DNA from: an uncultured Chloroflexota bacterium
GTDB taxonomy: Bacteria > Chloroflexota > Dehalococcoidia > CAUJGQ01
Direction of reading: 5' to 3'
Assembly: GCA_937879875.1 (NCBI GenBank)
Contig: CALFMN010000024.1
Coordinates: forward strand, 7,796 to 71,795
DNA: 64,000 nucleotides
A program made the position numbers and the translations under genes. The notes beneath the pieces were generated by a model that worked only from the letters and a program-made list of their open reading frames with translations, was not told where the DNA came from and did not search any database. Below, in pieces: positions 38,564-47,421 of this stretch (the first letter of the stretch is position 1; every line of letters starts with the position of its first letter).

Positions 38564-39244
38564 ATGCGCCGCATCGCCGTTATCCTCGTCGCCTTCGTCG
38601 CACTCCTCAGCGTTGCCGCGGTGCAGCTGCACGGCCCCGGAACCGCGCAGGCTGTCAGCTACGCGCCCGGCTGGAACCTCGTTGCCGGTCCGCAGGGCGC
38701 ACGTCTCACCGGAGCCACCGGCCAGATCTACACCATCCAACCGGGCGACGCCGACTACCAGCGCTTCCCGGCCAACGCTCCCCTGACCGCCTGTGTCGGC
38801 TATTGGGCGTACTTCCCGACTGGCGGGAGCATCGACTTCGGCCCGTTCGGCGCGGCCAGCGTCAACTGCGCCGTCGGCGCCTCGAACGGGCAGTTTTTCA
38901 TGGTCGGCAACCCCTCAGGGTCAGCGAGCATCACGCTTGCCGGCGCCGACCTGGCGTACACCTACGCGCCGGACACGGGCTATCAGAGCACCACGCAGCT
39001 TTCGCCGGGGCAGGGCGCCTGGGTTTCCTCCTCCGGCGTGGTGAAAATCACCACATCCGCCACGGTCAGCGCACGCCCCGCGGCAGCGCCGGCGCTGCAG
39101 GTCGCGGCAGCGACCCATTCCCATGTGCCGTCGGCGCAACGCCCGAACGACTTCGCTTCGACATCGGGCAATGGCTCCGGCGTCTGCTTCGAACAGGGCA
39201 GTGTGGCGCGCGGCGTCGGCCGGCTGGAGGTATGGCTGGCCTGA
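38564..39244 (+). CDS. Secreted protein of unknown function
   Basis: The 226-residue protein has a Sec signal peptide (MRRIAVILVAFVALLSVAA, cleavage near A-Q-A at 30) and a beta-rich body with Y-A-P-G-W-N-L-V-A-G-P and G-Y-W-A-Y-F, typical of small surface domains. AGGAGG precedes the ATG. It follows the lipoprotein gene closely, and both probably form one exported unit. No enzyme motif is seen. Confidence 0.7.
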   Translation: MRRIAVILVAFVALLSVAAVQLHGPGTAQAVSYAPGWNLVAGPQGARLTGATGQIYTIQPGDADYQRFPANAPLTACVGYWAYFPTGGSIDFGPFGAASVNCAVGASNGQFFMVGNPSGSASITLAGADLAYTYAPDTGYQSTTQLSPGQGAWVSSSGVVKITTSATVSARPAAAPALQVAAATHSHVPSAQRPNDFASTSGNGSGVCFEQGSVARGVGRLEVWLA

Positions 39245-39406
39245 GGCTCAGTTGCTTTGCCGGAGCGCCGCGCATCGGGTGCATCGCGGGGTGCGGTGGG
39301 CGTAGAATCGAGCCATGCAGCGGATTGTGGCTGACCCCGCATTTGGCCTCATGCGGTACGCGCTCCATGCCATGCGCGGCACATCCGTAAGCAAATGCAC
39401 ACATCC

Positions 39407-39478
39407 GGGCCGGTAGCACAGCGGCAGTGCAGCGGACTTTTAATCCGTTGATCGTGGGTTCGAATCCCACCCGGCTCA
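39407..39478 (+). tRNA. tRNA-Lys (anticodon TTT)
   Basis: A 72-base cloverleaf folds fully: acceptor GGGCCGG/CCGGCTC (one G-U pair), D stem GCAC/GTGC, anticodon stem GCGGA/TCCGT with loop CTTTTAA (anticodon TTT), T stem GTGGG/CCCAC with loop TTCGAAT, discriminator A. CCA is not encoded. The 3' half is the integration site of the element that follows and is restored by it, so the gene stays intact. Confidence 0.95.
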
Positions 39479-39483
39479 CCCCG
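39436..39483 (+). repeat. attL (core direct repeat in tRNA-Lys)
   Basis: These 48 bases run from the anticodon loop (ACTTTTAATCC) through the tRNA end to CACCCCG. They are identical to 58901-58948. The sequences diverge immediately outside both limits. Confidence 0.93.
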
Positions 39484-39493
39484 TTCCAAGCGT

Positions 39494-39519
39494 GAAACCC
39501 CTCGGTTCCGAGGGGTTTC
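39494..39519. terminator. Hairpin after tRNA-Lys
   Basis: GAAACCCCTCGG pairs with CCGAGGGGTTTC around two unpaired bases. It follows the tRNA by 15 bases and ends the integrase side as well, so it may act in both directions. Only a short T-rich stretch follows on either strand. Confidence 0.65.
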
Positions 39520-39539
39520 TGTCGTACTCTGCTCCATTT

Positions 39540-39580
39540 TGACAGCAACCATGACAGCAACGCGGAGCCGGTTGCTGTCA
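39540..39580. repeat. Integrase arm-type repeats, left end
   Basis: TGACAGCAAC occurs at 39540-39549 and 39552-39561 in direct orientation 12 bases apart, and inverted at 39571-39580, where it overlaps the integrase stop codon. The same 12-base-spaced pair lies inside the right end at 58728-58749. Short repeats inside both ends are what arm-binding domains of tyrosine integrases use. Confidence 0.7.
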
Positions 39581-40711
39581 GCCGGCCGCCGTTTCGCCGC
39601 CCAGCGCGCGGTTCAGCTTGTCCGCTGCGTCCTGGAGCAGCGCCGGGGTAATGTGCGCGTACGTGTTCATGGTCAACGCGATCTGCGAGTGACCCAGTTG
39701 CTCCATCACCACGCGCATTGAGGCGCCTTGTGCCAACAAGAGCGACGCCGCGCCGTGACGGAGATGGTGCCACGTCATTGACGGCAGTCCAGCAGCGGCG
39801 AGCTGTTTCTGGAAGCGGTGAGTCACACTTGAGCCGTTCAGATAGCCGCCGATGTCCGTGGTGAAAACCAGCCCCAAGTCTTGCCACCCCGACCCCGCGT
39901 ACAGTCGCATTTCGGCCTGATGGGCACGTTGTCGGCGCAGCGCCTCCACCGCGATCAGCGGCAGCGACAGTGCGCGGCGGCTATTCTCGGTCTTGAGATC
40001 GACCAATCGGAACGCGCCATCGAGCCGCTGAAGCTGCCGGCGAATACGCAGTGTGCCGGCGTCCAGATCGGCGTCTTCCCACGTCAGTCCCAGCAACTCG
40101 CCCATCCGCAGCCCGGTGGCAAGCGCCGTGATCACCAGTTCTTCCAACGAGTGGCCGGCGAAGGTGGCAAGCAAGGCGCGGGCGTCTTCGGGGGCGAGCG
40201 CCGCAACGGGCTTGCGCGCTGCCCGCGGCGTATCCACCAGCTTGGCGCTGTTCTGGCCAATCGAGCCTTCTCTGAGCGCGTGTTGCAGCGCGACACGCAG
40301 CACGGCGCGCGCGTGCCGAATGCTCGCTGGACTGAGCCCGCCTGCATCCAGACCGTTGACGAACGCTTGCACGGCAGGCGGCGTGACTTCGGCAAGTCGC
40401 AGCCGGCCCAGCGCCGGCAAGATGTGCAGGCGAACGTCACCGCGGTATCGCTCCAATGTTGCAGGGCGCAAACGATTCGGCGCCACATCGCGTAACCACC
40501 GCTCAAGGAAGTGCGCCAGCGTTTCGCTACTCGTCACTACCGGCAGCGCTTTCTTGACGTTCTCCTGTGCGGTGTGCAGTTTCCCCTTCACGTCCTGGCG
40601 CGTCTTGCCGTAGAGGTAGCGCCGTCGGCCACTCGGTTCGATGATCGTCGCACACCAGCGGCCATCGCTGCGCTTGAAGAGACTGCCCTCACCGTTCGCC
40701 CGCTTACCCAT
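39578..40711 (-). CDS. int: Tyrosine site-specific integrase
   Basis: The 377-residue protein integrates and excises the element. It has an N-terminal arm-binding region, a SAM-like core-binding domain (about 65-150), and the catalytic set R202 (A-T-G-L-R-M-G-E-L), K240, H315-x-x-R318, H341 (L-G-H-S-Q) and Y351 (N-T-Y-A-H). All residues are present, so it should be active. AGGAAGG precedes the ATG at 40711. It ends 95 bp from attL and is transcribed toward it, the usual layout. Confidence 0.95.
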   Translation of the reverse strand: MGKRANGEGSLFKRSDGRWCATIIEPSGRRRYLYGKTRQDVKGKLHTAQENVKKALPVVTSSETLAHFLERWLRDVAPNRLRPATLERYRGDVRLHILPALGRLRLAEVTPPAVQAFVNGLDAGGLSPASIRHARAVLRVALQHALREGSIGQNSAKLVDTPRAARKPVAALAPEDARALLATFAGHSLEELVITALATGLRMGELLGLTWEDADLDAGTLRIRRQLQRLDGAFRLVDLKTENSRRALSLPLIAVEALRRQRAHQAEMRLYAGSGWQDLGLVFTTDIGGYLNGSSVTHRFQKQLAAAGLPSMTWHHLRHGAASLLLAQGASMRVVMEQLGHSQIALTMNTYAHITPALLQDAADKLNRALGGETAAG

Positions 40712-40822
40712 TACTTTGCCTTCCTACCTCAACTTGCGCGCGTATGCGCGCTGTACCGCGAATCTGACGGCTTCGCGCCGCCGGATAGCATTCGGAGCCA
40801 TCGTGCGGCGCGAAGCCCGACA

Positions 40823-41179
40823 CTACCGCATTACCCATGCTTCCAGCCGCGCAGCCCGCGGGCCGCTCGACAGGATCGCCGTCGCCGTGTTCAGCGCCGC
40901 CAGCCGCGTGATGCGCGTATCCTTGTCGCCCAGCGAAGCAGCGAGCGGCTGCGCGCCCGGTGCCTCTTCCGCGCCAGCGCCGGCCGGCTCGATCACGCGG
41001 ACGAAACCAGCCTTGTCCAGCCCCACGCGTACGCGGGCGCCTTCCGCCGGGACGGCCGGCACTGGGTCCGCATATCGCGACAGGTTCAACCACCCGTCGC
41101 GCCCGGCGAGCGTGAAGCCCTTGCCATTCGCGCGGCTCACCACACCCTCGATGCTCTCGGTCACGATCTGCGCTACCAC
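40823..41179 (-). CDS. Small protein, possibly single-strand DNA-binding
   Basis: The 118-residue protein starts at a GTG at 41179. The first 65 residues have alternating hydrophobic residues and glycines (G-V-V-S-R-A-N-G-K-G-F-T-L) like a small beta barrel. The C-terminal half has an R-I-T-R-L-A-A-L-N-T-A helix. Similar two-part proteins occur in mobile elements and have been suggested to bind DNA, but I see no decisive motif. It lies between int and the SWIM protein on one strand. Confidence 0.55.
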   Translation of the reverse strand: MVAQIVTESIEGVVSRANGKGFTLAGRDGWLNLSRYADPVPAVPAEGARVRVGLDKAGFVRVIEPAGAGAEEAPGAQPLAASLGDKDTRITRLAALNTATAILSSGPRAARLEAWVMR

Positions 41180-41212
41180 GATTTGCCGTCCCTTCGTTCG
41201 TTCGTCTGCGGG

Positions 41213-41605
41213 TTAGGCGGCCGCCGGCATATGCGGGCAGCCGCCGGGCTCGACTTCGTACAGGCCGCAGACACAGGCGCGGCGCGCCGACGGGCCAGCC
41301 GGGTGGGTTGGTATTGGCGGCTCGGGCTCCTCAGTCGGGAGCACCGCTGCGGAGCGGGCCGCCTTGACCGCCTCGCGCGCCAGCCGGTTGCGCAGCGCCT
41401 CAACGTGCTTGCAGCTCTTCCGATACTCGAAGCCCTTGCAGGTGCAAGCTTGTCCGCCGTCGATGTCTACTAGCGTGTAGTGCTCCGCGCGATTCGTCTT
41501 CGAGCGCGTCGTGTAGAAGCCGGGCCGGCCGGCGATGGCGCGGATCTGGACGTGCTCGGTGCGGGCGCGGTCGGCGGCGCGGGCGGTCAGTTCAGCGGTC
41601 GTCAT
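41213..41605 (-). CDS. SWIM-like zinc finger protein
   Basis: The 130-residue protein has C54-x-C56-x8-C65-x-H67 in A-C-T-C-K-G-F-E-Y-R-K-S-C-K-H, the SWIM zinc-finger pattern, and a later C-V-C-G...C-P-H group. SWIM fingers bind DNA or protein partners. The ATG at 41605 has GGAG upstream. The gene is divergent from the HTH gene at 41732 with a palindrome between them, which suggests shared control. Confidence 0.65.
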   Translation of the reverse strand: MTTAELTARAADRARTEHVQIRAIAGRPGFYTTRSKTNRAEHYTLVDIDGGQACTCKGFEYRKSCKHVEALRNRLAREAVKAARSAAVLPTEEPEPPIPTHPAGPSARRACVCGLYEVEPGGCPHMPAAA

Positions 41606-41643
41606 CGGTGGTGCTCCTTGCTGTTCTCTTCCTTTCAATAATA

Positions 41644-41657
41644 CTCCGATATCGGAG
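41644..41657. promoter_or_regulatory. Palindromic operator candidate
   Basis: CTCCGATATCGGAG is a perfect 14-bp palindrome in the 126-bp divergent gap between the SWIM gene and the HTH gene, in a locally AT-rich setting. The half-site CTCCGA recurs at 41698-41703. Confidence 0.5.
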
Positions 41658-41731
41658 AATAAACAGTCGGTTCAGCTCGCAGGTGTGCTACAAAATCCTC
41701 CGAGATTAGCGAGTTATGCTAGGCTGAGAGC

Positions 41732-41950
41732 ATGGATGACTTAGTCACGATCTATGAGGCAGCCGCGCTGCGCGGGCTTTCGGTGGAGAATGTGCGATGG
41801 TTGCATCGCATCGGCTTGTTGGAGTTTCATAAGCGCGTCGGGGTGCGCGCCAATATGGTGCGTCTTGCTGACCTCGATCGTGCCCTGGAACAGCGGCGGC
41901 CCGTCGGACGGCCGCGCATCGCATCAGGCGGCGATGCACCTGATCCGTAG
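41732..41950 (+). CDS. Small HTH (MerR-like) DNA-binding protein
   Basis: The 72-residue protein (M-D-D-L-V-T-I-Y-E-A-A-A-L-R-G-L-S) has a winged-helix layout of MerR/excisionase type: helix-turn-helix in the first 35 residues, then wing and the V-R-L-A-D-L-D-R-A-L helix, then a Gly/Arg tail. It may repress the leftward genes through the palindrome upstream, or act in excision. It is the only rightward gene in the left half of the element. Confidence 0.6.
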   Translation: MDDLVTIYEAAALRGLSVENVRWLHRIGLLEFHKRVGVRANMVRLADLDRALEQRRPVGRPRIASGGDAPDP

Positions 41951-42199
41951 CCACGCCCACCCCGCGTGCGCCGCGAGCGCCACTGCAAAACAATGCGAGA
42001 ACAGCGCGGCGCCCTCGCGTGTGAATGCCTAGCGCGACAGCATTCGACGATGCGGCCCCGATCGCCAAGCATACGAACGGCCCGCGAGGCCAGGTGTCAC
42101 CCGCCAATACCTCGAAGCCCACGAAGCCCGTGTATACGCCGACAATTTGTGACATTTCAGCGCGCCCTCGCGCCCGATTGTAGGTGCTTGGCGCGGGGT

Positions 42200-42967
42200 T
42201 CACGTCTGCGGTTCCATGCCACGCTCGCGGCGCCCGCGGCTTCGAGCGCCATCGCCAACAGGCTCAGCACGGCTCGTTGCCGTGACAGCGTTCACCTGTT
42301 GCGTGCCGACGTTCACCTGTCCGGCGGCGCCGATCGCCACCGCCGGCCCGGCCGGCGCTCGCAGGTCTTTGATGGCTCGCAGGTTACGGATGAACATGCG
42401 GTTGCAGCGGTCCAACAGCGGAAAGAGCGTCTGGACCAGTCCCTGCACCATCTCTTCGACCTTGAGCCCGCTCGCTGCGCCGTAGCCATACCGCTCCTTG
42501 AACTTCGCCGTGGGCGACTCTTGGCCGAACAGCTCGGCCTCGATCAGTGTTGCGCTGTTGCCGATCCAGCCCTGGATGCGCAGCGTGTTGTAGTAGCCCA
42601 AGATCGCCAGATCGACCAGCATCTCTTCCGCCGGCCCGGCGGTGTCGAACTGGTCGAGCAAGCCCTGGCGCAGCTTCCAAATCGTCGCCATCAGCTCGGG
42701 ATAGATGTACTGCTCCGCGCCCAGTTGCTCGATCAGAAAGCGCCCGGAGGCGTAGTCGGTCCGCGCTTTCTCGCAGATCGCGTGCCACTCGGCTTCGTCA
42801 CGCAGGCCGCCCCAGCGCCCCACGGTCTTAAAGACAGCGCGGGCATCGTGGCGGATCTCGCGAAAGCGGCGGTCACGGTCTTCGCGCCACTCCCGGATTT
42901 TCGTATCCCAGTCTTCCTCATCCTCCGCCTGTTCCGCCGATGCGACGGCCTGTTCCTCAATCGTCAT
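42200..42967 (-). CDS. Unknown element protein
   Basis: The 255-residue protein has an acidic, charged N-terminus (E-D-E-E-D-W-D-T-K-I-R-E-W-R-E-D-R), a helical middle, and a tail with N-V-G-T-Q-Q-V-N. No known motif is seen. GGAGG precedes the ATG. It stands at the end of the leftward replication block. Upstream on its 3' side, 41951-42199 holds no gene I can support. Confidence 0.55.
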   Translation of the reverse strand: MTIEEQAVASAEQAEDEEDWDTKIREWREDRDRRFREIRHDARAVFKTVGRWGGLRDEAEWHAICEKARTDYASGRFLIEQLGAEQYIYPELMATIWKLRQGLLDQFDTAGPAEEMLVDLAILGYYNTLRIQGWIGNSATLIEAELFGQESPTAKFKERYGYGAASGLKVEEMVQGLVQTLFPLLDRCNRMFIRNLRAIKDLRAPAGPAVAIGAAGQVNVGTQQVNAVTATSRAEPVGDGARSRGRRERGMEPQT

Positions 42968-42971
42968 GGCC

Positions 42972-43310
42972 TCATCCTCCCAACGCCCCGATCACGTCGG
43001 CTGACAACAGGCGATAGGCACGCACCAGGGCGCGGAACGCCCGCACCGTCATGCGGCCAGTGCGCTGTTTCTCGCGTTCAGCGCGCCACTCGGCGACGGC
43101 CTCGCGTGTCGTGTCCAGCGTGTCGAGCCGCACATAGCAACGCTGTCGTTGTCCGCCAGCCCAGTACGCCCGACGGTAGTACGGCCCGTGCAACTCGCCG
43201 CGGGCACAGCGGCAGCGCGGCTTGCCGCAGCGCACGTACTTCGCCTCTAGGTGGCCAGGCATCCCGGCCGGCACCGTCTTGGGGGCCGGTTTGTCCGAAA
43301 TGTTGATCAT
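42972..43310 (-). CDS. Small zinc-knuckle protein (DUF6788-like)
   Basis: The 112-residue protein has R-C-G-K-P-R-C-R-C-A-R-G-E-L-H-G-P-Y-Y, a short Cys cluster plus a G-P-Y-Y step found in small proteins of mobile elements. Basic residues dominate, so nucleic-acid binding is plausible. It sits four bases before the next gene on the same strand. Function is not known. Confidence 0.6.
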   Translation of the reverse strand: MINISDKPAPKTVPAGMPGHLEAKYVRCGKPRCRCARGELHGPYYRRAYWAGGQRQRCYVRLDTLDTTREAVAEWRAEREKQRTGRMTVRAFRALVRAYRLLSADVIGALGG

Positions 43311-43396
43311 GGGAGACTCGCCCTTCCATGCGCTAACGTCTCACGGGCATCGCGAAGCGCGGGATTGCATGCCGGCGGTCACGTCTTCGCTCTTGT

Positions 43397-44062
43397 TCAG
43401 GGTCTCGTCGCAATCGGTTGAGGCGGGCCGCCGACGCGCTTGCTCGCACGCGATATGTGACTTGGCTGAGGTCGGTCACCCCGGCCTGTCGTGCGACGCG
43501 TGATGGATGCTTGCAATGCACTGATCCCCGCGCTCATGTGCGCCAGCGCCTCCGACTCCGCGGTGTCAGCTTGCTCCCAGAACCGAAAGTACGTTTGCCA
43601 GTGCAGGTACTTCGGCTTCTCCGGGAACGGGTCCATGATCTGATAACTGCCGAGCCGGCGCCGAATCTTCATGCCGCGCTCGCGCGCACGCCCGAACGCG
43701 TCGGCGCGTTGACTGGCGTACGCCAGGTCGTAGCAGCGCCGGCAGGCGAAGTAGCGCGACCGCCGCGGCCGGTAGAGAAGCCGCACACGCTCACCGCAGC
43801 TCACGCCAGGACAACGGAACCACGGCCGGCGGCCACCGTAGCGGCACGGCGTCCATTCGATGAGCACGAGGTACAGGTCCGAGCGGTTCACGCGGCCATC
43901 CTCGGTAAAGCCCAGCAGCGGCACACCACCCAGCCGTTCACACACGTCGCCAGGCGCCAAGCGGCCGGCGCGGTAGCGATCCAGCACGTCAATCCGATCG
44001 CACACATCGGCGAGCCCCTTTGTGCCTGACCGATCCCAGCTCCCCGAGCCAATCCCGCCCAT
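43397..44062 (-). CDS. Zinc-ribbon element protein
   Basis: The 221-residue protein starts M-G-G-I-G-S-G-S-W and contains C-R-Y-G-G-R-R-P-W-F-R-C-P-G, R-V-R-L-L-Y and F-A-C-R-R-C-Y-D-L-A-Y-A-S-Q. This is a recurrent protein of phages and integrative elements with a zinc ribbon made of C-P-G-V-S-C-G and C-R-R-C. The rest is basic and helical. I assign no function. It is 71 bp after the TerS-like gene. Confidence 0.6.
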   Translation of the reverse strand: MGGIGSGSWDRSGTKGLADVCDRIDVLDRYRAGRLAPGDVCERLGGVPLLGFTEDGRVNRSDLYLVLIEWTPCRYGGRRPWFRCPGVSCGERVRLLYRPRRSRYFACRRCYDLAYASQRADAFGRARERGMKIRRRLGSYQIMDPFPEKPKYLHWQTYFRFWEQADTAESEALAHMSAGISALQASITRRTTGRGDRPQPSHISRASKRVGGPPQPIATRP

Positions 44063-44133
44063 CGCTCAGTCCATCGCTTTTGCCGAAATCATTTGGCAAG
44101 TTGCGGCTTTCGCGCGTGACATTGAGAACACGG

Positions 44134-44616
44134 TCACGCATCGCTCTCGCGCTTGAGCGCCGCGACGAGCAGGCTGGTCGCTCTGTTGCGGTCCCAGTCA
44201 CTCGGGCCGAACAGGCTGCTCCGGTGGAGACGCTCGCCTTCGCTGTCAATGACGGCTTCCACCGTCTGCGGACCGAAGTCATGGCGTTCGTTCACCCCGG
44301 TGAACTTCAAGATCGCCAGGCCAACCTTCCAGCCTTCGGGCCCACCGAGCGCCGCCTCGATCGCGTCCAGTGCCGGGGAAATCAGGCGCTCCAGCCGGGC
44401 GATGGCGGCGCGGCGCGCTTCGCCGCGTCGGGCGTTCAGGGCTGCCATGAACGCGGGTTCATAGCGCATCCAGGCCGTGACAACGCGGACGGTCAGGCCC
44501 GCACCACTCGCCGCTTCGTCGGCGGTCTGTCCCGTTGCCAGGAGTTGCAGCACGGTCATCTGTTCCGCAGTGAGCTGCCGCGGCGGCTCGGGTTCCGGCG
44601 TAGGGCGCTTCGCCAT
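44134..44616 (-). CDS. Terminase-small-subunit-like HTH protein
   Basis: The 160-residue protein starts at the ATG at 44616, with GAGGTGG upstream. A helix-turn-helix, L-L-A-T-G-Q-T-A-D-E-A-A...V-V-T-A-W-M-R-Y-E-P-A-F-M-A-A-L, resembles the DNA-binding domain of phage small terminase and related phBC6A51-type proteins. A helical region follows. Satellites often carry a small terminase to redirect packaging. No large terminase is present. It could instead be a regulator. Confidence 0.55.
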   Translation of the reverse strand: MAKRPTPEPEPPRQLTAEQMTVLQLLATGQTADEAASGAGLTVRVVTAWMRYEPAFMAALNARRGEARRAAIARLERLISPALDAIEAALGGPEGWKVGLAILKFTGVNERHDFGPQTVEAVIDSEGERLHRSSLFGPSDWDRNRATSLLVAALKRESDA

Positions 44617-44648
44617 CTCTTCCACCTCACCATGAAGCTCGGGACCGA

Positions 44649-47201
44649 TCACATGCGCCCGTTTGCGGCCGTGGCCGCGGCGGCACACGCGCCGCAGAGC
44701 CATCCATGAGCCGCTGCGCCGGCCGGCCGATAAGTAAACGAGCCGCAGCCGGCGCAGTCGCCCATGAGGGCGCCATCGTCCATGTCGCTCCCGTTCATCG
44801 CCCTCACGAGATTCACGAGATTCACGGGATCGCGCCTCTCTTTTTCTCCGTTCTCTGTCTCTCCCCTTCCAGTCACGGCATCGCCAAAATCACAAAAGGA
44901 AGCAGAATCCCGTGAAACCCGTGAATCCCGTGAGGCATCGGGTGCGTCCGGCTGCGGACCAGCTCGCAAGCCGATGCCCAGCCACACCCATGTGACCTTG
45001 CCGCCGATGGTGCGCTGGGCCTCTTCGACGTGCGGGCGCAATCGCATGAGTGCCTGGCCAAACGCTTTCGCGCTCGGCGTCGGCAGGCTCTGGGCGTTGC
45101 AGTGGCCGTAATAGGTGGTTCGTAGCGCATCCTTGCTGACCAGCACCGCCGGGCTCTCCACGGTAGCGGCATCAAGCCAGATCGCCAGCGGGTCGGTGGT
45201 TCCCCGGAACTCGGTCCACGCCTCGCGCATCGACGCGGAGACGGTGAAGCCGCGTTCCCGCAGCCCCTTCACCGCTCCGATCGCCTTGTTCAGCACGCCG
45301 CTCAGCTCGCGCGGGTCGGCCAAGCGCGCATCCAGGTCCTCCGGCTTCGCGGCGGCGCGCTCGCCCTGCTCGCCGAACGTACGGGTGAAGGGCAGCACGA
45401 GCCAGCGGCGGAAGAAGGCGAAGGTCGCGTCGGCACTGCGGGGCAGGTGGTTCGCGCTGAAGAGCAGCTTGCAGAACGGCCGAAACTCGAACGCTTCCCG
45501 GAACTTCCGCTCCGCCATGACCATATCGCCGCCGGTGATCGCCTTGAAGATGCTGGTCTGTTCCAGGTCGCGGCTGGGCAGATCGGCGCAGATGTTGGCG
45601 AGTTTGCCGACGAGGCCCGCGACAGCGAAGCGATCGCCTTCCAGCCGATGCAGCGAATGGCCGGCGCAATTGCCCGAACCAAGCAACGCGATCACGGCAC
45701 GGAGAAAGGTACTCTTGCCATTCGCCCCTTCGCCCGTCAGCAGGATCGCCGTTTGTGAGGGCGCGTCAGGCGTCATCCCGTACGCCACCAGCTCGAAGGC
45801 AACCGTGTGTGCGTCTTCCGGGAACACCTCTGCGATGAAGCGATCCCATGCTGGGCACGTCGCGTACGGGTCGTAGGAGACGGGGATCTGTACGCTCGAC
45901 AGGAAATCCGGCGAGTGCGGCAGTAGGTCGAACGTGTTCCCGTCAAGTGTGATGATGCCGTTCACGACATTGAGGCGATCGATGGGCGGCCGCTCCCAGA
46001 GCCGCGGTGCATCGACCGTCAAGTATTCGACCACGGCATCGGCCCGCGTCGGCGTCCACTCCTTCGCGAGTCCCCACGCCTCCAGCAACGCCTTGACCCG
46101 CCTCCTGACGTGGGCTTCGCCATCGGGGCGGTACACACCATTCGTGTAGCGGTAGAGCAGCCGCCCTGCATCAGTGGCGAAGCGGGTCTCCGCGCCGATG
46201 GTGTCGGCCAGCGCCTTGGTGCGCCCGTCCCGCTGGATCGTCTCTGCGATGACCGAGCGACCGGCCTGATGGGCATCCCATTCAACGTGCGGCGCCTGCG
46301 CTTCGAGGGCGCGGCAGATCGTCGCCTCGCGGTAGTCAGCTCGGTCCCATTTGTCGCGGTACAGCCCGCTCAGACGAAAGAGCCGATCGATCCGATCCGC
46401 GTCGCCGTCGCACCAGAAGGCGAGCAGGCTGCACAAGGCTAGGTCGGCTTCGGAATCGGACGGGTAGCCCGACGCATCGCCAGTCCAGAGCGCGCGGAAC
46501 TTCTCGCCATTCTTGGCATGGTGGGCGCGCTCGATGAGCGCGTCATCGCTGAGCGGGGCTTCGCGCTTCGCGCGGCCGCCAATACCGCCGGCAGCCTTCG
46601 CCTGGCGAGTGCGCGCTTCCCATTCCGCGTACAGCGCGGCGATCATAGGCTGTCGCCTCTCGATCGTCTCTGGCGTGCCATCCAGTCGTTGCCCCGTGAC
46701 GGTCAGGAAGCGGCCCCGGTCGTAGGCTTCGACCTTGATCGCCCGCCAATTGCGCCCTTTGCCGCCGGGCAGGGTGCCGAAGACGAAGGCGCGCAAGCCC
46801 GTGCCCGACGGGCTGATCTCCGCGTACGAGTCGAGCCGGTGGACATCCGTTAGCGCCGCCGGGTCAATGGCGCCCGTCAGAGCGTCGCGGCACGCGTCGA
46901 AGTCGGTGCCAACCATGCCGCATTCGGGCGTGAGTACGAAGCCGATGCCGTCGTAACTGCCGGCGCGGTAGGCTGCCAGGGCAGCGTCAAAGGTGGTCCA
47001 CGTCGCGAGGTCGTCCGTCGTCGCGCGGCCTTGACCGTCCGCTCGGTACGGCACCTTCGTTGGTTTCTGCGCGCTGGTCTGTAGGTCGCGGCGTTCCTCG
47101 AAGCGCCAGACGACCCAGTGCGGCTGCGAGCGCAACTCCGCGGGAACCGCTTCAGGATGCGGGATCAGGGCCGCCGGGCGCTGCCTCGATGGGGCGGCCA
47201 T
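44649..47201 (-). CDS. P4/D5-type primase-helicase
   Basis: The 850-residue protein couples primer synthesis and unwinding. The N-terminal part has G-T-D-F-D-A (98-103), S-Y-A-E-I-S-P-S-G-T-G-L-R (125-137) and V-E-A-Y, the pattern of primase-polymerase domains. The C-terminal half is a D5/superfamily 3 helicase with Walker A T-G-E-G-A-N-G-K-S-T near residue 490. A C-A-G-C...C-G-A-C zinc ribbon ends the protein. It suggests the element replicates after excision. The start overlaps the excisionase-like stop codon by one base. Confidence 0.88.
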   Translation of the reverse strand: MAAPSRQRPAALIPHPEAVPAELRSQPHWVVWRFEERRDLQTSAQKPTKVPYRADGQGRATTDDLATWTTFDAALAAYRAGSYDGIGFVLTPECGMVGTDFDACRDALTGAIDPAALTDVHRLDSYAEISPSGTGLRAFVFGTLPGGKGRNWRAIKVEAYDRGRFLTVTGQRLDGTPETIERRQPMIAALYAEWEARTRQAKAAGGIGGRAKREAPLSDDALIERAHHAKNGEKFRALWTGDASGYPSDSEADLALCSLLAFWCDGDADRIDRLFRLSGLYRDKWDRADYREATICRALEAQAPHVEWDAHQAGRSVIAETIQRDGRTKALADTIGAETRFATDAGRLLYRYTNGVYRPDGEAHVRRRVKALLEAWGLAKEWTPTRADAVVEYLTVDAPRLWERPPIDRLNVVNGIITLDGNTFDLLPHSPDFLSSVQIPVSYDPYATCPAWDRFIAEVFPEDAHTVAFELVAYGMTPDAPSQTAILLTGEGANGKSTFLRAVIALLGSGNCAGHSLHRLEGDRFAVAGLVGKLANICADLPSRDLEQTSIFKAITGGDMVMAERKFREAFEFRPFCKLLFSANHLPRSADATFAFFRRWLVLPFTRTFGEQGERAAAKPEDLDARLADPRELSGVLNKAIGAVKGLRERGFTVSASMREAWTEFRGTTDPLAIWLDAATVESPAVLVSKDALRTTYYGHCNAQSLPTPSAKAFGQALMRLRPHVEEAQRTIGGKVTWVWLGIGLRAGPQPDAPDASRDSRVSRDSASFCDFGDAVTGRGETENGEKERRDPVNLVNLVRAMNGSDMDDGALMGDCAGCGSFTYRPAGAAAHGWLCGACAAAATAANGRM

Positions 47202-47413
47202 TACGGGCGGTCCGCGTGACTGCCGGCAAGACGCCGTTCAAGCCATCGCTCCAGATCGGCGACAGGTAACAGTGAGCGACTGCCCACTTTGCAGATCCGC
47301 AATTCGCCGGCGGACACCAGTCGATACACCTGCGTGCGGCTCAACGACAACATGCGCGCGGCGTCGGCCGGACCAACAGCAATCGGGGTAGCGGGTTGTG
47401 CTTTGGTAGACAT
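47201..47413 (-). CDS. Excisionase-like HTH protein
   Basis: The 70-residue protein has a winged helix-turn-helix: P-A-D-A-A-R-M-L-S-L-S-R-T-Q-V-Y-R-L-V-S-A-G-E-L then V-G-S-R-S-L and D-L-E-R-W-L. This is the excisionase/helix_turn_helix_17 type. It may help integrase excise the element or start primase transcription. The ATG at 47413 has GAGGTG upstream. An inverted repeat lies just before the gene. Confidence 0.75.
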   Translation of the reverse strand: MSTKAQPATPIAVGPADAARMLSLSRTQVYRLVSAGELRICKVGSRSLLPVADLERWLERRLAGSHADRP

Positions 47414-47421
47414 GTGGGCAC

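Noticed and set aside
41745..42203. Leftward open frame overlapping the HTH gene
   Set aside because: It lies antisense to the HTH gene for half its length. A hydrophobic stretch in another frame has no start codon.
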